From Rhynchopus sp. YZ270_cl-10 (lineage: Eukaryota; Euglenozoa; Diplonemea; Diplonemida; Diplonemidae), in the NCBI GenBank assembly GCA_964035575.1, contig OZ037853.1, positions 1,086,501 through 1,150,500 of the forward strand: a DNA stretch of 64,000 nucleotides. The letters are read 5' to 3'. The translations under genes and the position numbers were made by a program. This document shows, piece after piece, positions 28,746 to 38,857 of the stretch (its first letter is position 1; each line of letters begins with the position of its first letter). Under the pieces are notes generated by a model. The model had not been told where the DNA came from. It saw only the letters and a list, made by a program, of their open reading frames with translations, and made no database searches.

Positions 28746-30420
28746 ACATTGACAGTGCTTTGGCAACTGCACTATTTTCCAACAATTTTTCAAAAAAAAA
28801 GGAAACAGTTTTGTGTTTTGGAAAGAGAATATGTTGACTACATGCGGTGTTCAGCTTGCAACACAACCAGAGGCAACTACAACTAAAATAATAAAGCCTA
28901 CATTATTGAGCTCTTCTATACGAAGTGATTTTCATTGGACGCATCCCCTTCCTTACAACCGTACGCGTACCGCTTCGTCTGTTGTATACAACACACTTTT
29001 ATCAAAGAAGAATAACCGCAAGTGGACAACATCATGACAGTGATTTTTTTCCCTTCTCCTTTCCCCCCCCCGCTCCTCTCATTAATGACATCTTAGCAAA
29101 CCCTCCAAACCCTTAACAGAGGCATTGTTGGCCCAGCAGCTGCCTTCACTGAGGCCTCCCTTCGCTCGCATAGCACACGGCTGCTGAACGCGAAGAGAAA
29201 CCAAGCAGAGTGCAGAACCCCGATGGGTATGTGTATCAGGGGGGGAGGGGAATTCGCGTATGACGTGGTTAGCGTCTCAACTAAATACAAGACGAACAGG
29301 GTTTTTATTTTACACCGATGGTAATTGACTGTTACTGCTATATTGAAGTGTGTCCGAAATGGGCGGCCCGATTACGATTACGGAAAACCTTGTCATAAGG
29401 CCTCCTTTTCAAATTTCAGAAGAAGGAAAAAAGCAAGTGGCAGGATGCGTTACTGTTTACTCGCCCAAAAAAGTTTTTTCACTCTTCCACGCCTATACAG
29501 ATCCCGGCAGCCACAGACCCGTGTGGGTCCCCGAAACACAGTGAACAAGATAGCGCGCTCTGAACGGTGTTTGAGATGACATTTATATTTTCCCCCCTTT
29601 TTTTCAGATGTAAACCACGAAAATGGATGTAGGACTGCATAGTTGGGTGTCCACCCGGGGCACCGGTCGTGTACCCTTTTTTTAAAAGTATTTTTTTTTA
29701 CCTGACAAACCAAAACCAACAAAAAAAATATCTGAGTTTTCAAGCAATGGCCTTTCTGTGTTGTCTCTCTCTGTACAAAGTCTGACTCCACCAAAAAACA
29801 ACAACCAAAAAAGTGTCAAAAAAAAAAAAAAGCGATGAAAAAGTTCCAAAGGGCTGGGAATGAGCCCAATACCTCAAGATACCGCCCAAATCTGTGTTTT
29901 CTCCCCCTTTTTTTGAGCGTATTTGACGTGGGTAGCGTACCAACTAAACAAAAGACGACGAGGTGTTCATTATTTTTTTGTTGAGCGTTAGTAACGTTAC
30001 AGAAAAAAACGGCTTCGCTGCACCCCCCCTTCCCTCCCTTCCCTCCCATCCCCTCTCCCCTCCATCCTCCTCACCCTCTCTCCTTGTTAACACCTCTATT
30101 GTTTGTTTGTTTTCCCTTCCCTTTGTGTCCCCGACTCCCTCTTTTTAAAAAAAACATAATTAGATTCCAACAACAACAAAAAAACAAAAAAAAACAAAAC
30201 AAAAACAAAAACTGTTCATTATATAGAAAGCAAAACACTGGCTCCAACTCTGCTTTATTTTTTTATTTTATGGTGTGGCTGAAGGGAAGTGCTATTTTCT
30301 GCTATTTTGGGGTCGTCAGCCAACACCATTTTAGTTTTTCTATTCCTCTTTTCTCCTCTCTCCTCTCTCACTCTTTTACCGCCAGGTCTTTTTTTTTTTA
30401 GAAATTAATTTTTCAGAAAT
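28746..30420 (+). other. intergenic, A/T- and pyrimidine-rich
   Basis: No gene recognised. A 40-bp direct repeat lies at about 29262-29308 and 29931-29975 (GACGTGG-TAGCGT, CAACTAAA-ACAAAAGACGA). A phrase near 28928 (TTTTCATTGGACGCATCCCC) resembles one near 38538. The final 100 bases are C/T-rich with CAG and TTTTTTTTAG acceptors before 30421. Confidence 0.5.
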
Positions 30421-31305
30421 ATGACATCTTCTTCCCCTTCTTCTCCTCTCCCCTCAACCGCACATCACGATGTTAACGTTCTTCTCGTAGGCGCAGTTTC
30501 TGTTTCTCTGAAAACAGAAGTGATTGACAGTCTCGACTTTCTTGGAGACCGCAGCCTGCAGGAAGACATCAAACGCGATGCTGTTGGGATGGGTGTCGAA
30601 GACACTTTAGGTGGACAGTCTGTCGAGAATGTCAAAAAATCGAGAATGGAGTCGGACAGTTACTACTGCGAAACGAATTTGGAGGGGTTGGTACACCGTT
30701 TTAAGAGTGTCATGAGGTTCATGGACAGAGCGGAAGGAAACGCAGAATCTGCCATCACACATCTTTCTTCAATTCTTGACATTCACTCCGCCATGGCGAC
30801 GGCGCTTTCCTCTGGAGACGTTGAAACTGCCCAAAAACTTCTTGCGTCCGTCTCACCTTCGACCGAAGCACTTCACAAAGACATCGCTGGAATTATCATA
30901 TCTGAGGAGGACCTAGCCTCGGTAGAATCCTCTGCACCTTCTCCGGGAAATGGCGCGAAACTTCCTCTTCTTCAAGGGTTTATTCCGGTGGTAGGAAGCT
31001 CTGGGGGTGGTGGAGGTGTCGTACGGAGAGCTCCTATTGAGAAGGACGTGCAGAAGGAGGAGGAAGAGGAAGAGGGGGAGGAGGGGGAGAGCAAAAAGGA
31101 AGGAGAAGAAGCGGAGGACGATGAGAGTGAGGAGGGGTGTAGTCCGGCGGAGATGGGGTATGCGATGATACCGGATGATGATGGGGAGGATGAGGAGGAG
31201 GAGGGGGAGGACAGATCCGATGGCGGTGGTGGTGGTGGTGATGGTCCCGATGCAAACAGCACTGCGGAAGAACAGCCAGAACCCAAAATTGGGGTGGAGG
31301 TTTAG
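30421..31305 (+). CDS. unrecognised protein with acidic repetitive C-terminus
   Basis: 294 residues, no family recognised. Residues about 15-170 are predicted folded and mainly helical (LEGLVHRFKSVMRFMDRAEG, DIHSAMATALSSGDVETAQK). Residues about 195-294 are disordered: a long Glu/Asp run, a Gly run, and CSPAEMGYAMIPDDD. It ends PEPKIGVEV before a TAG stop. Immediately after the stop the C-terminal coding unit is repeated in frame (31306-31515) and ends with the same nine residues and another TAG. The start follows a TTTTTTTTAG and TTTTTCAG acceptor region. Localisation and role are unknown. Confidence 0.78.
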   Translation: MTSSSPSSPLPSTAHHDVNVLLVGAVSVSLKTEVIDSLDFLGDRSLQEDIKRDAVGMGVEDTLGGQSVENVKKSRMESDSYYCETNLEGLVHRFKSVMRFMDRAEGNAESAITHLSSILDIHSAMATALSSGDVETAQKLLASVSPSTEALHKDIAGIIISEEDLASVESSAPSPGNGAKLPLLQGFIPVVGSSGGGGGVVRRAPIEKDVQKEEEEEEGEEGESKKEGEEAEDDESEEGCSPAEMGYAMIPDDDGEDEEEEGEDRSDGGGGGGDGPDANSTAEEQPEPKIGVEV

Positions 31306-31515
31306 GAGAAGAAGAAGGAAGGGGCAAAAGCAGAAGCGGATGACGATGAGAGTGAGAGCGACGGATGTAGTCCTGCGGAGATGGGGTATGCGATGATACC
31401 GGATGATGAGGATGGCAGATCCGATGTAGGAAGTGGTGGCGGTGGTGGTGATGGTCCCGATGCAAACAGCACTGCAGAAGAACAGCCAGAACCTAAAATT
31501 GGGGTGGAGGTTTAG
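31306..31515 (+). repeat. in-frame tandem copy of the preceding gene's C-terminal unit
   Basis: 210 bp, exactly 70 codons, open from the TAG at 31303-31305 to a second TAG. It encodes CSPAEMGYAMIPDDEDGRSD and ends PEPKIGVEV like the upstream unit. It would add 69 residues if the first TAG were read through. Otherwise it is 3' UTR made by tandem duplication. Confidence 0.7.
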
Positions 31516-31985
31516 GAGAAGAAGAAAGGTGTTCTGGTGTTGCTGTGTTTTCCCCCTCACCCCCTTACATCCGTTCTTTGCTGTTGTCTGCTGCGTTGCT
31601 GCTTTGAGTACTGTGAGATCATCAAAGGTGGTGGTGTTGCGGAGCTCGGTTGGGGTGAAAAACGACGTGACACTTTCCGCTCACGTAACGTAGTGTAAAA
31701 ATAAAATAGCTTTTTTTTTTGTTTTGGGGGGCGGGGGAGGGCGGAGGGGGAATTGAGACCTAGCTTTTCTATAGCACGTTCTTTAGATAAGAAAAAGGGG
31801 GGGAAATTAGAAAGAATTTTAAAAAATCAGGAGAGTCTCACCGAAAAAACCAAATAATTAAAAAGAGAGTTTTTTTTTTTGACAACGATTTAAAACACCC
31901 CCCCTTCCCTCTCCCCCACCCTGTGGCAAATACGTGACTACCCCCCATATCGCTATGATACGTATTTGTCACCCCATCTTTACCC
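31516..31985 (+). other. intergenic between two genes
   Basis: No gene. Homopolymer runs and a GTGGTGTTGCGGAGCTCGG stretch; nothing further identified. Confidence 0.5.
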
Positions 31986-32200
31986 CCTAGCCATAGTGTG
32001 CACACGAGTCGTATTACCGTAATTATCGTATTCGGGATCTGAGCCAAAGATTATCGCATACGACTCGTATATTATCGTATACACGATTATGTGTGGAAAC
32101 CCCGTGTAAAATAATTATCGTATATTATCGTATGCGATAATATACGATAATTATTATCGTATCCGATAATACGACTCGTGTGCACACTATGCCGGCTAGG
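31986..32200. mobile_element. 215-bp MITE-like element, CCTAGCC ends
   Basis: Ends CCTAGCCATAGTGTGCACAC and GTGTGCACACTATGCCGGCTAGG pair as inverted repeats over more than 30 bases, continuing through GAGTCGTATTA. The interior is a dense palindrome of ATTATCGTAT units (TTATCGTATATTATCGTATG / CGATAATATACGATAA). No coding capacity. Confidence 0.7.
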
Positions 32201-32204
32201 TGGT

Positions 32205-32276
32205 ATTATACGTGCTCGGCCCCGACCGAATATCGTATGATTCGTACTATACGATTACCGTATTATACACCACCCC
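32205..32276 (+). repeat. 70-bp repeat before the Ubl-WD40 gene
   Basis: ACGTGCTCGGCCCCGACCGA, then ATATCGTATGATTCGTACTA, then TACGATTACCGTATTATAC. The same sequence with a few changes lies after the gene at 33494-33563, so the gene is bracketed by direct repeats. The ATCGTAT phrases resemble the neighbouring MITE interior. Confidence 0.6.
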
Positions 32277-32346
32277 ACCCCCTCCAAGCATTTCCACTTT
32301 TTTCCATTAGGTACACAGCACACCCCCTCCCCTCCCCTCTCCCCTC

Positions 32347-33450
32347 ATGGACATCTACGCAGTAACAAAAGAATCGGGTGATGCATTGACACTAGAGGTG
32401 CACCCCGACGACACGGTGCTTGACTTGACAGAACGCATCTGCGGGGTCATTGCTACAAACCCTTTTGGAATTGAACTCCGTCTCGGGGCAGGCGAGCCCT
32501 TAGACGGAAGCGCCGCTACGGCAGACACTGAGCTTGCGGAAGGCGACACTGTGGTTGTCTCACGCCGTTCCGACGCCGACATGATGTGCACCACCCTCAC
32601 CTCTGCGGAGTACATATACACCTTAGCACTCTCAGCATGCGGGCTGATGCTGTTTCTCGGTCTCTCCAATCAGGTGCAGGTATGGGGCACGGAAGAGGCC
32701 GTCCTCCTCAATACAATCCCAACAACGAACGGAGCGATCCGGAACCTCGCGGCATCAACCTGTTTGACGTCGGTGTACTCCGCAGGGGATTCCGGTTTGC
32801 TTGAGAGTGACATCGTGTCGGGGTCCTTCCGTCGTCGTCTTGCGCCCACCTCAAGCTTTGTCCGCATCACCCAATGCAATGCATGGGTTGTCTCCGCAAC
32901 AGCTTTCTCCAGCAGTATCTCAGTGTTTCTCAGGTCAAGCGGGGTGGAGGTGCGAAGGAAGGAGGGGTTAAAGTACTGTGCTGGGCTTTCATTGCGTGGT
33001 GATGTGTTGGCGACAGCGCATGAAAGGGAGGTGTGCCTCTGGGATATTGGCCTATCCGCAGTGGAGACTGTCGATGTCGGTGGTGAAGTGGTGTGCATGG
33101 ACGTATCCGGGTGTGGCAAGAACATCGTGGTGGTGCTGCAAGGGTGCAGTTCGGGGCACCTCTGGCGTATAGATGCACCGAATGCACAACGGACCCTCAA
33201 ATGCACAGAAGGTGAGGAAAGTGTAGGTCAGTGTGATCATATCTTCTTCACGCCATGTGGGGGTTACGTGCTAGGATGTTACGAAGGCTTGCTTCTGCAG
33301 TGGGATGCAGCAACCGGGGTGTGTGTCAACTCTATAAAAGACGCAAATCCACTGGCCGCAGTCTCGCCCTGTTCGCGGTACGTGATCTACGAAGATGCAT
33401 TTGAGTATAAAGTGCACGTCAAGCGATTGGCCCAGAAACAACAAGAATGA
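32347..33450 (+). CDS. ubiquitin-like domain fused to WD40-type repeats
   Basis: 367 residues. Residues 1-75 are a ubiquitin-like beta-grasp (LTLEVHPDDTVLDLTERICG ... LAEGDTVVVSRR) closely paralleling the start of the Ubl-LRR family (DTVELGEDDTPAVLRRKV ... SAGDTVVLTKV). Residues about 85-360 are degenerate WD40 units; the clearest are REVCLWDIG near 228, SGHLWRI near 277 and GLLLQWDAATG near 320, enough for one propeller. The start codon follows CCCCTCCCCTCCCCTCTCCC, an acceptor-like tract. This looks like a recombined relative of the Ubl-LRR genes in which the sensor repeat is a propeller. Function unknown. Confidence 0.8.
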   Translation: MDIYAVTKESGDALTLEVHPDDTVLDLTERICGVIATNPFGIELRLGAGEPLDGSAATADTELAEGDTVVVSRRSDADMMCTTLTSAEYIYTLALSACGLMLFLGLSNQVQVWGTEEAVLLNTIPTTNGAIRNLAASTCLTSVYSAGDSGLLESDIVSGSFRRRLAPTSSFVRITQCNAWVVSATAFSSSISVFLRSSGVEVRRKEGLKYCAGLSLRGDVLATAHEREVCLWDIGLSAVETVDVGGEVVCMDVSGCGKNIVVVLQGCSSGHLWRIDAPNAQRTLKCTEGEESVGQCDHIFFTPCGGYVLGCYEGLLLQWDAATGVCVNSIKDANPLAAVSPCSRYVIYEDAFEYKVHVKRLAQKQQE

Positions 33451-33493
33451 GTTGGGGCAGACCTTGCCAGCTACAGTTTCCCCCCCTATGTTG

Positions 33494-33563
33494 TATTGTA
33501 CGTGCTCGGCCCCGACCGAATATCGTATTATTCATATCATACGATTGCCGTATTATACGGTGT
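33494..33563 (+). repeat. 70-bp repeat after the Ubl-WD40 gene
   Basis: Partner of 32205-32276: GTGCTCGGCCCCGACCGAAT then ATCGTATTATTCATATCATACG. The remainder to 34154 holds no gene. Confidence 0.6.
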
Positions 33564-34154
33564 TATACTGTGTTCTGCGGTATTTTTCTGCTGTTTTTCG
33601 TGCTGCTGGGGACCGACTACCGTATAGTTCGTATAATTTTTTGAATTATTCGAATTTTACAACCTAAGTTCCCCCCCCTCACCCCTGGGGCTGATTTGCC
33701 ACCCCGGGTGTGTGTGTGTGTGTTTTGTATTTTTTTTTTTTTTGGGAACATTTTTGATCCCTCTACCTATGCTATCAATTTGAATGCATAATGTTGAAAT
33801 ACTTCTTTTTTGTTGCGAGGCTTTATTGCTGGTGCAGTCACACGCTGCCCCTTTGTTTTGCTTAGAGTTATTGGTATGATATAGGTTTTTTTTTGAGTCT
33901 GTTCTGTTCAGATGTGTGTGCATTTTAAAGGAGAAATTGTTCTCAGGGTACGGTCGCCAATCGCGCCTAATCCAGGAGCATTTGTGCAGATACGCACCCT
34001 CTGACAGAGGCGACGATTGCGCAGGCTACTGAGCTTGCGGTACTTGGGCAGGGGTGGTCAACGAAAGTACTTTTCCATTACCTACCTGTTCTTACAATTT
34101 TCTTGCGTTCCTGTTTTGATTGGTACACGGGGCTACCCCTTATATTCGAATCCC

Positions 34155-34215
34155 TCTCGTGAACAGTGTACCAAAGGCACACTGTTCACGAGCGGGCTTT
34201 TGTATTTCAAGTCAA
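34155..34215. repeat. dispersed 55-bp motif with a palindromic lead-in
   Basis: GTGAACAGTGTACCAAAGGC followed by ACACTGTTCACGAGCGGGCT and TTTGTATTTCAAGTCAAAC. Here the motif is preceded by its own inverted copy (GTGAACAGTG / CACTGTTCAC). Confidence 0.5.
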
Positions 34216-34730
34216 ACTTTTTTTTCCCCTAACTTTCGTGCATTTCAGTATTTCCTTCTTTTGGTAGACTTTGTTCGTATGTGTTTGGGCTCATTGGCCC
34301 TTTGGCGGTTTTTTTCTCAAAATTTTTTTTTATATTTTTCATAGGTTTCATAACTTTCACCCACCATATAAAGGGGAATTACTGAAGATGTCTACCCTTT
34401 TGAATACTACTGTATAATTCTTAAGACTGAAACAGGGTAATAGTATTTAATTACTATGCAATTATTTCACCATAATTGCTACGAGGAGGTGTTTTTTTCA
34501 CGAGTGGTTAATTGCACGAGCGCAGCGAGTGCAATTAACAAAACGAGTGAAAAATACACCTCCGAGTGCAATTTTCTGTGAAATAATTGCATGGAATTTG
34601 ATATTTAATTGCCGTAAAATTATTTCCGAAAGCCAAAATCCGTTTTCGGCAGCCTGTGCTGTCACGGTGCGCTGGTCAGAGGTCTGACCAGGTCACCTGG
34701 TCACATTTACCCAGGTACGTACCCAGTCAC

Positions 34731-34930
34731 CCAGGTACACAGGTACACAGGTACACAGGTACACAGGTACACAGGTACACAGGTACACAGGTACACAGGT
34801 ACACAGGTACACAGGTACACAGGTACACAGGTACACAGGTACACAGGTACACAGGTACACAGGTACACAGGTACACAGGTACACAGGTACACAGGTACAC
34901 AGGTACACAGGTACACAGGTACACAGGTAA
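34731..34930 (+). repeat. minisatellite (CAGGTACACA)n, left arm
   Basis: About 20 near-perfect 10-bp units. The mirror array at 36424-36512 has about 9. Confidence 0.9.
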
Positions 34931-36423
34931 GTCGTGACAGGGCAACCACAGCCAACCCGCCAGTCACTGAGAAGTGACCAGACAGTCCACTTGACAAACA
35001 CAAAAGTGTCCAGTCACGTGGGGCATTCATGCACTGAGGAGATAAATGATCCAACAATTTACAAGAAAGCATTACTTAACCTACTGCTGGAAGTTGCCAG
35101 GTCGTAGTAACACACAAAGTGTGCCTCCGTTCGGGAATACCGGATATTCTAGAGACCAAAAAGGCCTCTTCCGCTGGTCAAGGTATAACCGAGTGAACGG
35201 CCCAAGACCCCCGTGGAGAAGTTAAATGTTGTAATGCTATCAAGTACAAACTGCGACCACTGTCTTACCCTCCTCAATGCATGGTGGAAGATGTCTTTGA
35301 CAACAAACCGAGCTCTGATTATCAATCGTTAGACTCAGAGGAATGCCTGCGGTACAGGTATCAAACCCGGGGTGTTCACAAAAGAAAAAAAGAAAAAAAA
35401 TCGCGATTTTTTTTTTAGCCGGGTTTCCCACACAAAAAATAATTACCGTGTAATTATTTCCTATAATTACACGGTAATTATTTTTTGTGTGGGAAACCCG
35501 GCTAAAATACCTCCACTGCAATTATTTCCAGACGTCAATTATGGCATTCTTAAAACTCCGCTCCTAGAAGGATTTTGGCTTGAGGAAATAATTTTACGGC
35601 TATTAAAATTTGAAAGCATTAGGGAAGTGTATAAAAAACAACAACAACCCATCTTTTTTTTTAAAATTCCTTGTTGCAAAAATGTGAAAGGGGAAAAATA
35701 AACTGTTTCCTTGCATAAATTGAAACTTTCAGTAGATTGGTTTCGAACTTTAATAGCCGTAAAATTATTTCCTCAAGCCAAAATCCTTCTAGGAGCGGAG
35801 TTTTAAGAATGCCATAATTGACGTCTGGAAATAATTGCAGTGGAGGTATTTTAGCCGGGTTTCCCACACAAAAAATAATTACCGTGTAATTATAGGAAAT
35901 AATTACACGGTAATTATTTTTTGTGTGGGAAACCCGGCTAAAAAAAAAATCGCGATTTTTTTTCTTTTTTTCTTTTGTGAACACCCCGGGTTTGATACCT
36001 GTACCGCAGGCATTCCTCTGAGTCTAACGATTGATAATCAGAGCTCGGTTTGTTGTCAAAGACATCTTCCACCATGCATTGAGGAGGGTAAGACAGTGGT
36101 CGCAGTTTGTACTTGATAGCATTACAACATTTAACTTCTCCACGGGGGTCTTGGGCCGTTCACTCGGTTATACCTTGACCAGCGGAAGAGGCCTTTTTGG
36201 TCTCTAGAATATCCGGTATTCCCGAACGGAGGCACACTTTGTGTGTTACTACGACCTGGCAACTTCCAGCAGTAGGTTAAGTAATGCTTTCTTGTAAATT
36301 GTTGGATCATTTATCTCCTCAGTGCATGAATGCCCCACGTGACTGGACACTTTTGTGTTTGTCAAGTGGACTGTCTGGTCACTTCTCAGTGACTGGCGGG
36401 TTGGCTGTGGTTGCCCTGTCACG

Positions 36424-36512
36424 ACTTACCTGTGTACCTGTGTACCTGTGTACCTGTGTACCTGTGTACCTGTGTACCTGTGTACCTGTGTACCTGTGTA
36501 CCTGTGTACCTG
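36424..36512 (-). repeat. minisatellite (TGTGTACCTG)n, right arm
   Basis: About 9 units of the reverse complement of the left-arm array, so the two arms have diverged in length by about 110 bp. Confidence 0.9.
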
Positions 36513-36869
36513 GGTGACTGGGTACGTACCTGGGTAAATGTGACCAGGTGACCTGGTCAGACCTCTGACCAGCGCACCGTGACAGCACAGGCTGCCGAAA
36601 ACGGATTTTGGCTTTCGGAAATAATTTTACGGCAATTAAATATCAAATTCCATGCAATTATTTCACAGAAAATTGCACTCGGAGGTGTATTTTTCACTCG
36701 TTTTGTTAATTGCACTCGTGAAAAAAACACCTCCTCGTAGCAATTATGGTGAAATAATTGCATAGTAATTAAATACTATATTTGAAAGTATATGAATTTG
36801 TTATATTTTTCCTCTTGGTTTGCTTGTCAGTCTTTTTTCTTTTTACTGCTCTTGTCTTTGCTTCGCAAA

Positions 36870-36930
36870 GGGGGGTCTCAGTTATCATTTGCATCAGAGT
36901 GTTATTTGCTAAACCAACTGAGACCCCCCC
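36870..36930. repeat. 61-bp hairpin, GGGGGGTCTCAGTT arms
   Basis: GGGGGGTCTCAGTT pairs with AACTGAGACCCCCC across a 33-base loop. It lies in the 5' region of the next gene. It could form an RNA hairpin if transcribed, or be a tiny foldback relic. Confidence 0.55.
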
Positions 36931-37289
36931 GACAAATTCTTGTTTCTTTTTCAGTTACGTTTTCCCCCCCTCTTCGGGGGTTTTTCTCTTGTGACATATC
37001 TTAGTACATCTTTTAGTATACGCGAAAAACAATTCTCAGTTGTGTCCTTCATTTCTCCTCAATACAACAGGTTAGACCGTTTGGTCTGGGAGGGTTTTGG
37101 TTTTGTTCCTCCTCCTCAGTTCTATCTTAAAATTCTCGCTCAAATCCTTCTACGTGAGCGAAAATGATGATTCTCGCATGCGCGACCACGTCGTTGCTGT
37201 ATTTCGAGAAGACTCTTTTTCTCACTAAAATAAAAAAAAATAATCTGGGTGAGGAAAGCGTTCCTTATTCGGCCCAAAAAAAAAAATCC

Positions 37290-38108
37290 ATGACAGACAT
37301 ACACACAAAAAAAGACAAAGACAAAAGGATGGCGATGACGATGCAGGGCTTTGAGTCGAACGCTTCGGGCAAGAACCAGGGCTTCATCCAGGACGTGATT
37401 AACTTTATTGACCAGCCCCTCTCGCCGCAGTCACTGCACAAATTGAAGAAGAGCTGCAAGACGCAGGGGTTTGCGGGCGCTGCGGATGAGGCTGCCCTTG
37501 CGGCGTACCACACGCAGCAGACACAGCAGGGGGGTGTGGGTGTGGGTGTGGGCACACCTGCGCTGGCTCCTGCACTGTCTGGGGCAGTCACCGCGACGGC
37601 AGATACGACTGGGCTTGCAGTGTTGTTCCCGATGGGCACGGAGATTGAGGCTCAGCACCTTACAAACACAACAGAGTTCAATGGCCTCCGTGGCACCGTG
37701 GTGGGGCACGTTGACGAGAAGGTGCTGGTGTCCTTCCATGGGGGCTCCGGGCAGGTCTTCGACATCCCGTCGTACAACCTGCGAGTTGTTGCAAGTTCGC
37801 CACGCCAGCAGTCGCTGCCGACAGAGCGTGCCCCGACACACGAGACATACGCACCGCAGTACCCCACGCAGACGCAGGAGTCGATCACATTGCACGCAAA
37901 GTTGAGATGGTATGGGAGGGTTGTGGGTTTTTTAGTTGTCTGTACAATGCTTTTTGTGCTGCGTGCCTTCCGCACTGCTTCAAAGACGATGAGTGGGGAG
38001 TCTGTGGACGACTACGAGCTGGAACACTCCGAGTCTCTGCAGCCATCGAGAAAATGGTTAGCGAGCCTCCACATCACAACACACCCCATTTATTTTGATT
38101 CAATGTGA
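37290..38108 (+). CDS. protein with INFID-PLSP motif, SH3-like module and possible C-terminal membrane segment
   Basis: 272 residues. Residues about 23-53 contain GFIQDVINFIDQPLSPQSLH, a motif shared with the next gene. Residues about 112-172 resemble the small beta-barrel 'NG..G.V' modules (LTNTTEFNGLRGTVVGHVDE ... VLVSF ... FDIPSYNLRVV). Near residue 212 a hydrophobic stretch GFLVVCTMLFVLRAF could be a tail anchor, followed by an acidic segment with YELEHSESLQPS. That last part (about 37965-38095) is similar to a segment inside the inverted-repeat element at 43273-43709, so the true 3' end may instead be spliced (GTATGGG near 37909). The start follows a run of A with no clear C/T tract; an alternative Met lies 13 codons downstream. 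Confidence 0.6.
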   Translation: MTDIHTKKDKDKRMAMTMQGFESNASGKNQGFIQDVINFIDQPLSPQSLHKLKKSCKTQGFAGAADEAALAAYHTQQTQQGGVGVGVGTPALAPALSGAVTATADTTGLAVLFPMGTEIEAQHLTNTTEFNGLRGTVVGHVDEKVLVSFHGGSGQVFDIPSYNLRVVASSPRQQSLPTERAPTHETYAPQYPTQTQESITLHAKLRWYGRVVGFLVVCTMLFVLRAFRTASKTMSGESVDDYELEHSESLQPSRKWLASLHITTHPIYFDSM

Positions 38109-38175
38109 CATCTTCTAAACTTTTCTCTGGAATCTCCATCTTTCAAATATTCTATCGCAACCACCCTACAGCGCC

Positions 38176-38857
38176 ATGACCCACGTTGACTCAGCACGGG
38201 ACGCGATGAAGCTTGCAACACAGCTGCACGTCATCGACCACGAATCGTTGTACACTCTTATCGCAGAGTTCCAGCCTACACTCTCGCGGACGAACATCGC
38301 GAAGAACTGGGCAAAGATTATTCAGATTTACCAGGCGCATGCTGAGAACGTTGAGGGCGCGCACGCACAAGAGGTGCAGTCCGCTGCCTCCCCGTCGTAC
38401 ACACCGGTAGCAGGAGCAGGGCTCCCACAGGCACAGGGTGACGTAGCGCAGAACCTGATGGGGGTTATCAACTTCATCGACTCACGTATGTGATTTTGAA
38501 AATAAAACCCACATTCTCGAACTTTTCTACACAAATGATTTCATTGAACGCATCCCCAAACTACACCGGAGTACATTGTTCACATTTGTTGTATTATTTA
38601 TACATAGCGCTCTAATTAGACTCTAATTAGAGCATTAGAGTCGGCAGTTAGAGTATAATTAGAGTCTTTAAAACTCGAACTGAACTCTAATTTGAGTCCA
38701 GTCTACACCTGAGTACATTGTTCACATTTGTTGTATTATTCAGTTCACTGCATTTATTTTCCCCACAGCTCTGTCGCCTGGTTCATTGAAAGAAGTCCGC
38801 ACCATCAGACATAGTCTCTCCCCTCGCCGTGGTAGATCAGGATCCCCTCAGGCGTGA
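38176..38857 (+). CDS. small protein with INFID-PLSP motif, two exons
   Basis: Exon 1 is 38176-38485 and exon 2 is 38769-38857, giving 132 residues. The intron (283 bp) has GTATGTG at the 5' end and TTTTCCCCACAG at the 3' end. Splicing creates NLMGVINFIDSPLSPGSLKE, which aligns with QDVINFIDQPLSPQSLHK of the gene just upstream, strong evidence for the junction. Residues 1-65 are helical (RDAMKLATQLHVIDHESLYT, NIAKNWAKIIQIYQAH). The C-terminus is basic and Ser-rich (HSLSPRRGRSGSPQA). The intron contains repeats of CTCTAATTAGAG and two copies of GAGTACATTGTTCACATTTG. Function unknown; it may have arisen by duplication of the upstream gene's motif. Confidence 0.75.

Larger units (their letters stand above)
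34440..36779. mobile_element. 2.3-kb inverted-repeat (foldback) element
   Basis: Left arm 34440 to about 35611 and right arm about 35742 to 36779 are reverse complements for more than 1 kb, separated by about 130 bp of unique DNA. The ends read ATAGTATTTAATTACTATGC and its complement. Each arm contains a further palindrome (35418-35505 and 35851-35940, around AATAATTACCGTGTAATTAT) and a CAGGTACACA minisatellite. The arms differ in minisatellite length, and the left arm has an extra GAGCGCAGCGAG hairpin. No transposase is recognised. It may be a foldback transposon or an inverted duplication. Confidence 0.75.

Noticed and set aside
34656-35072. Open frames with HRYTGTQ or PVYLCTCV repeats
   Set aside because: They are translations of the 10-bp minisatellite inside the inverted repeat, and the mirror copies at 36284-36588 are the same.
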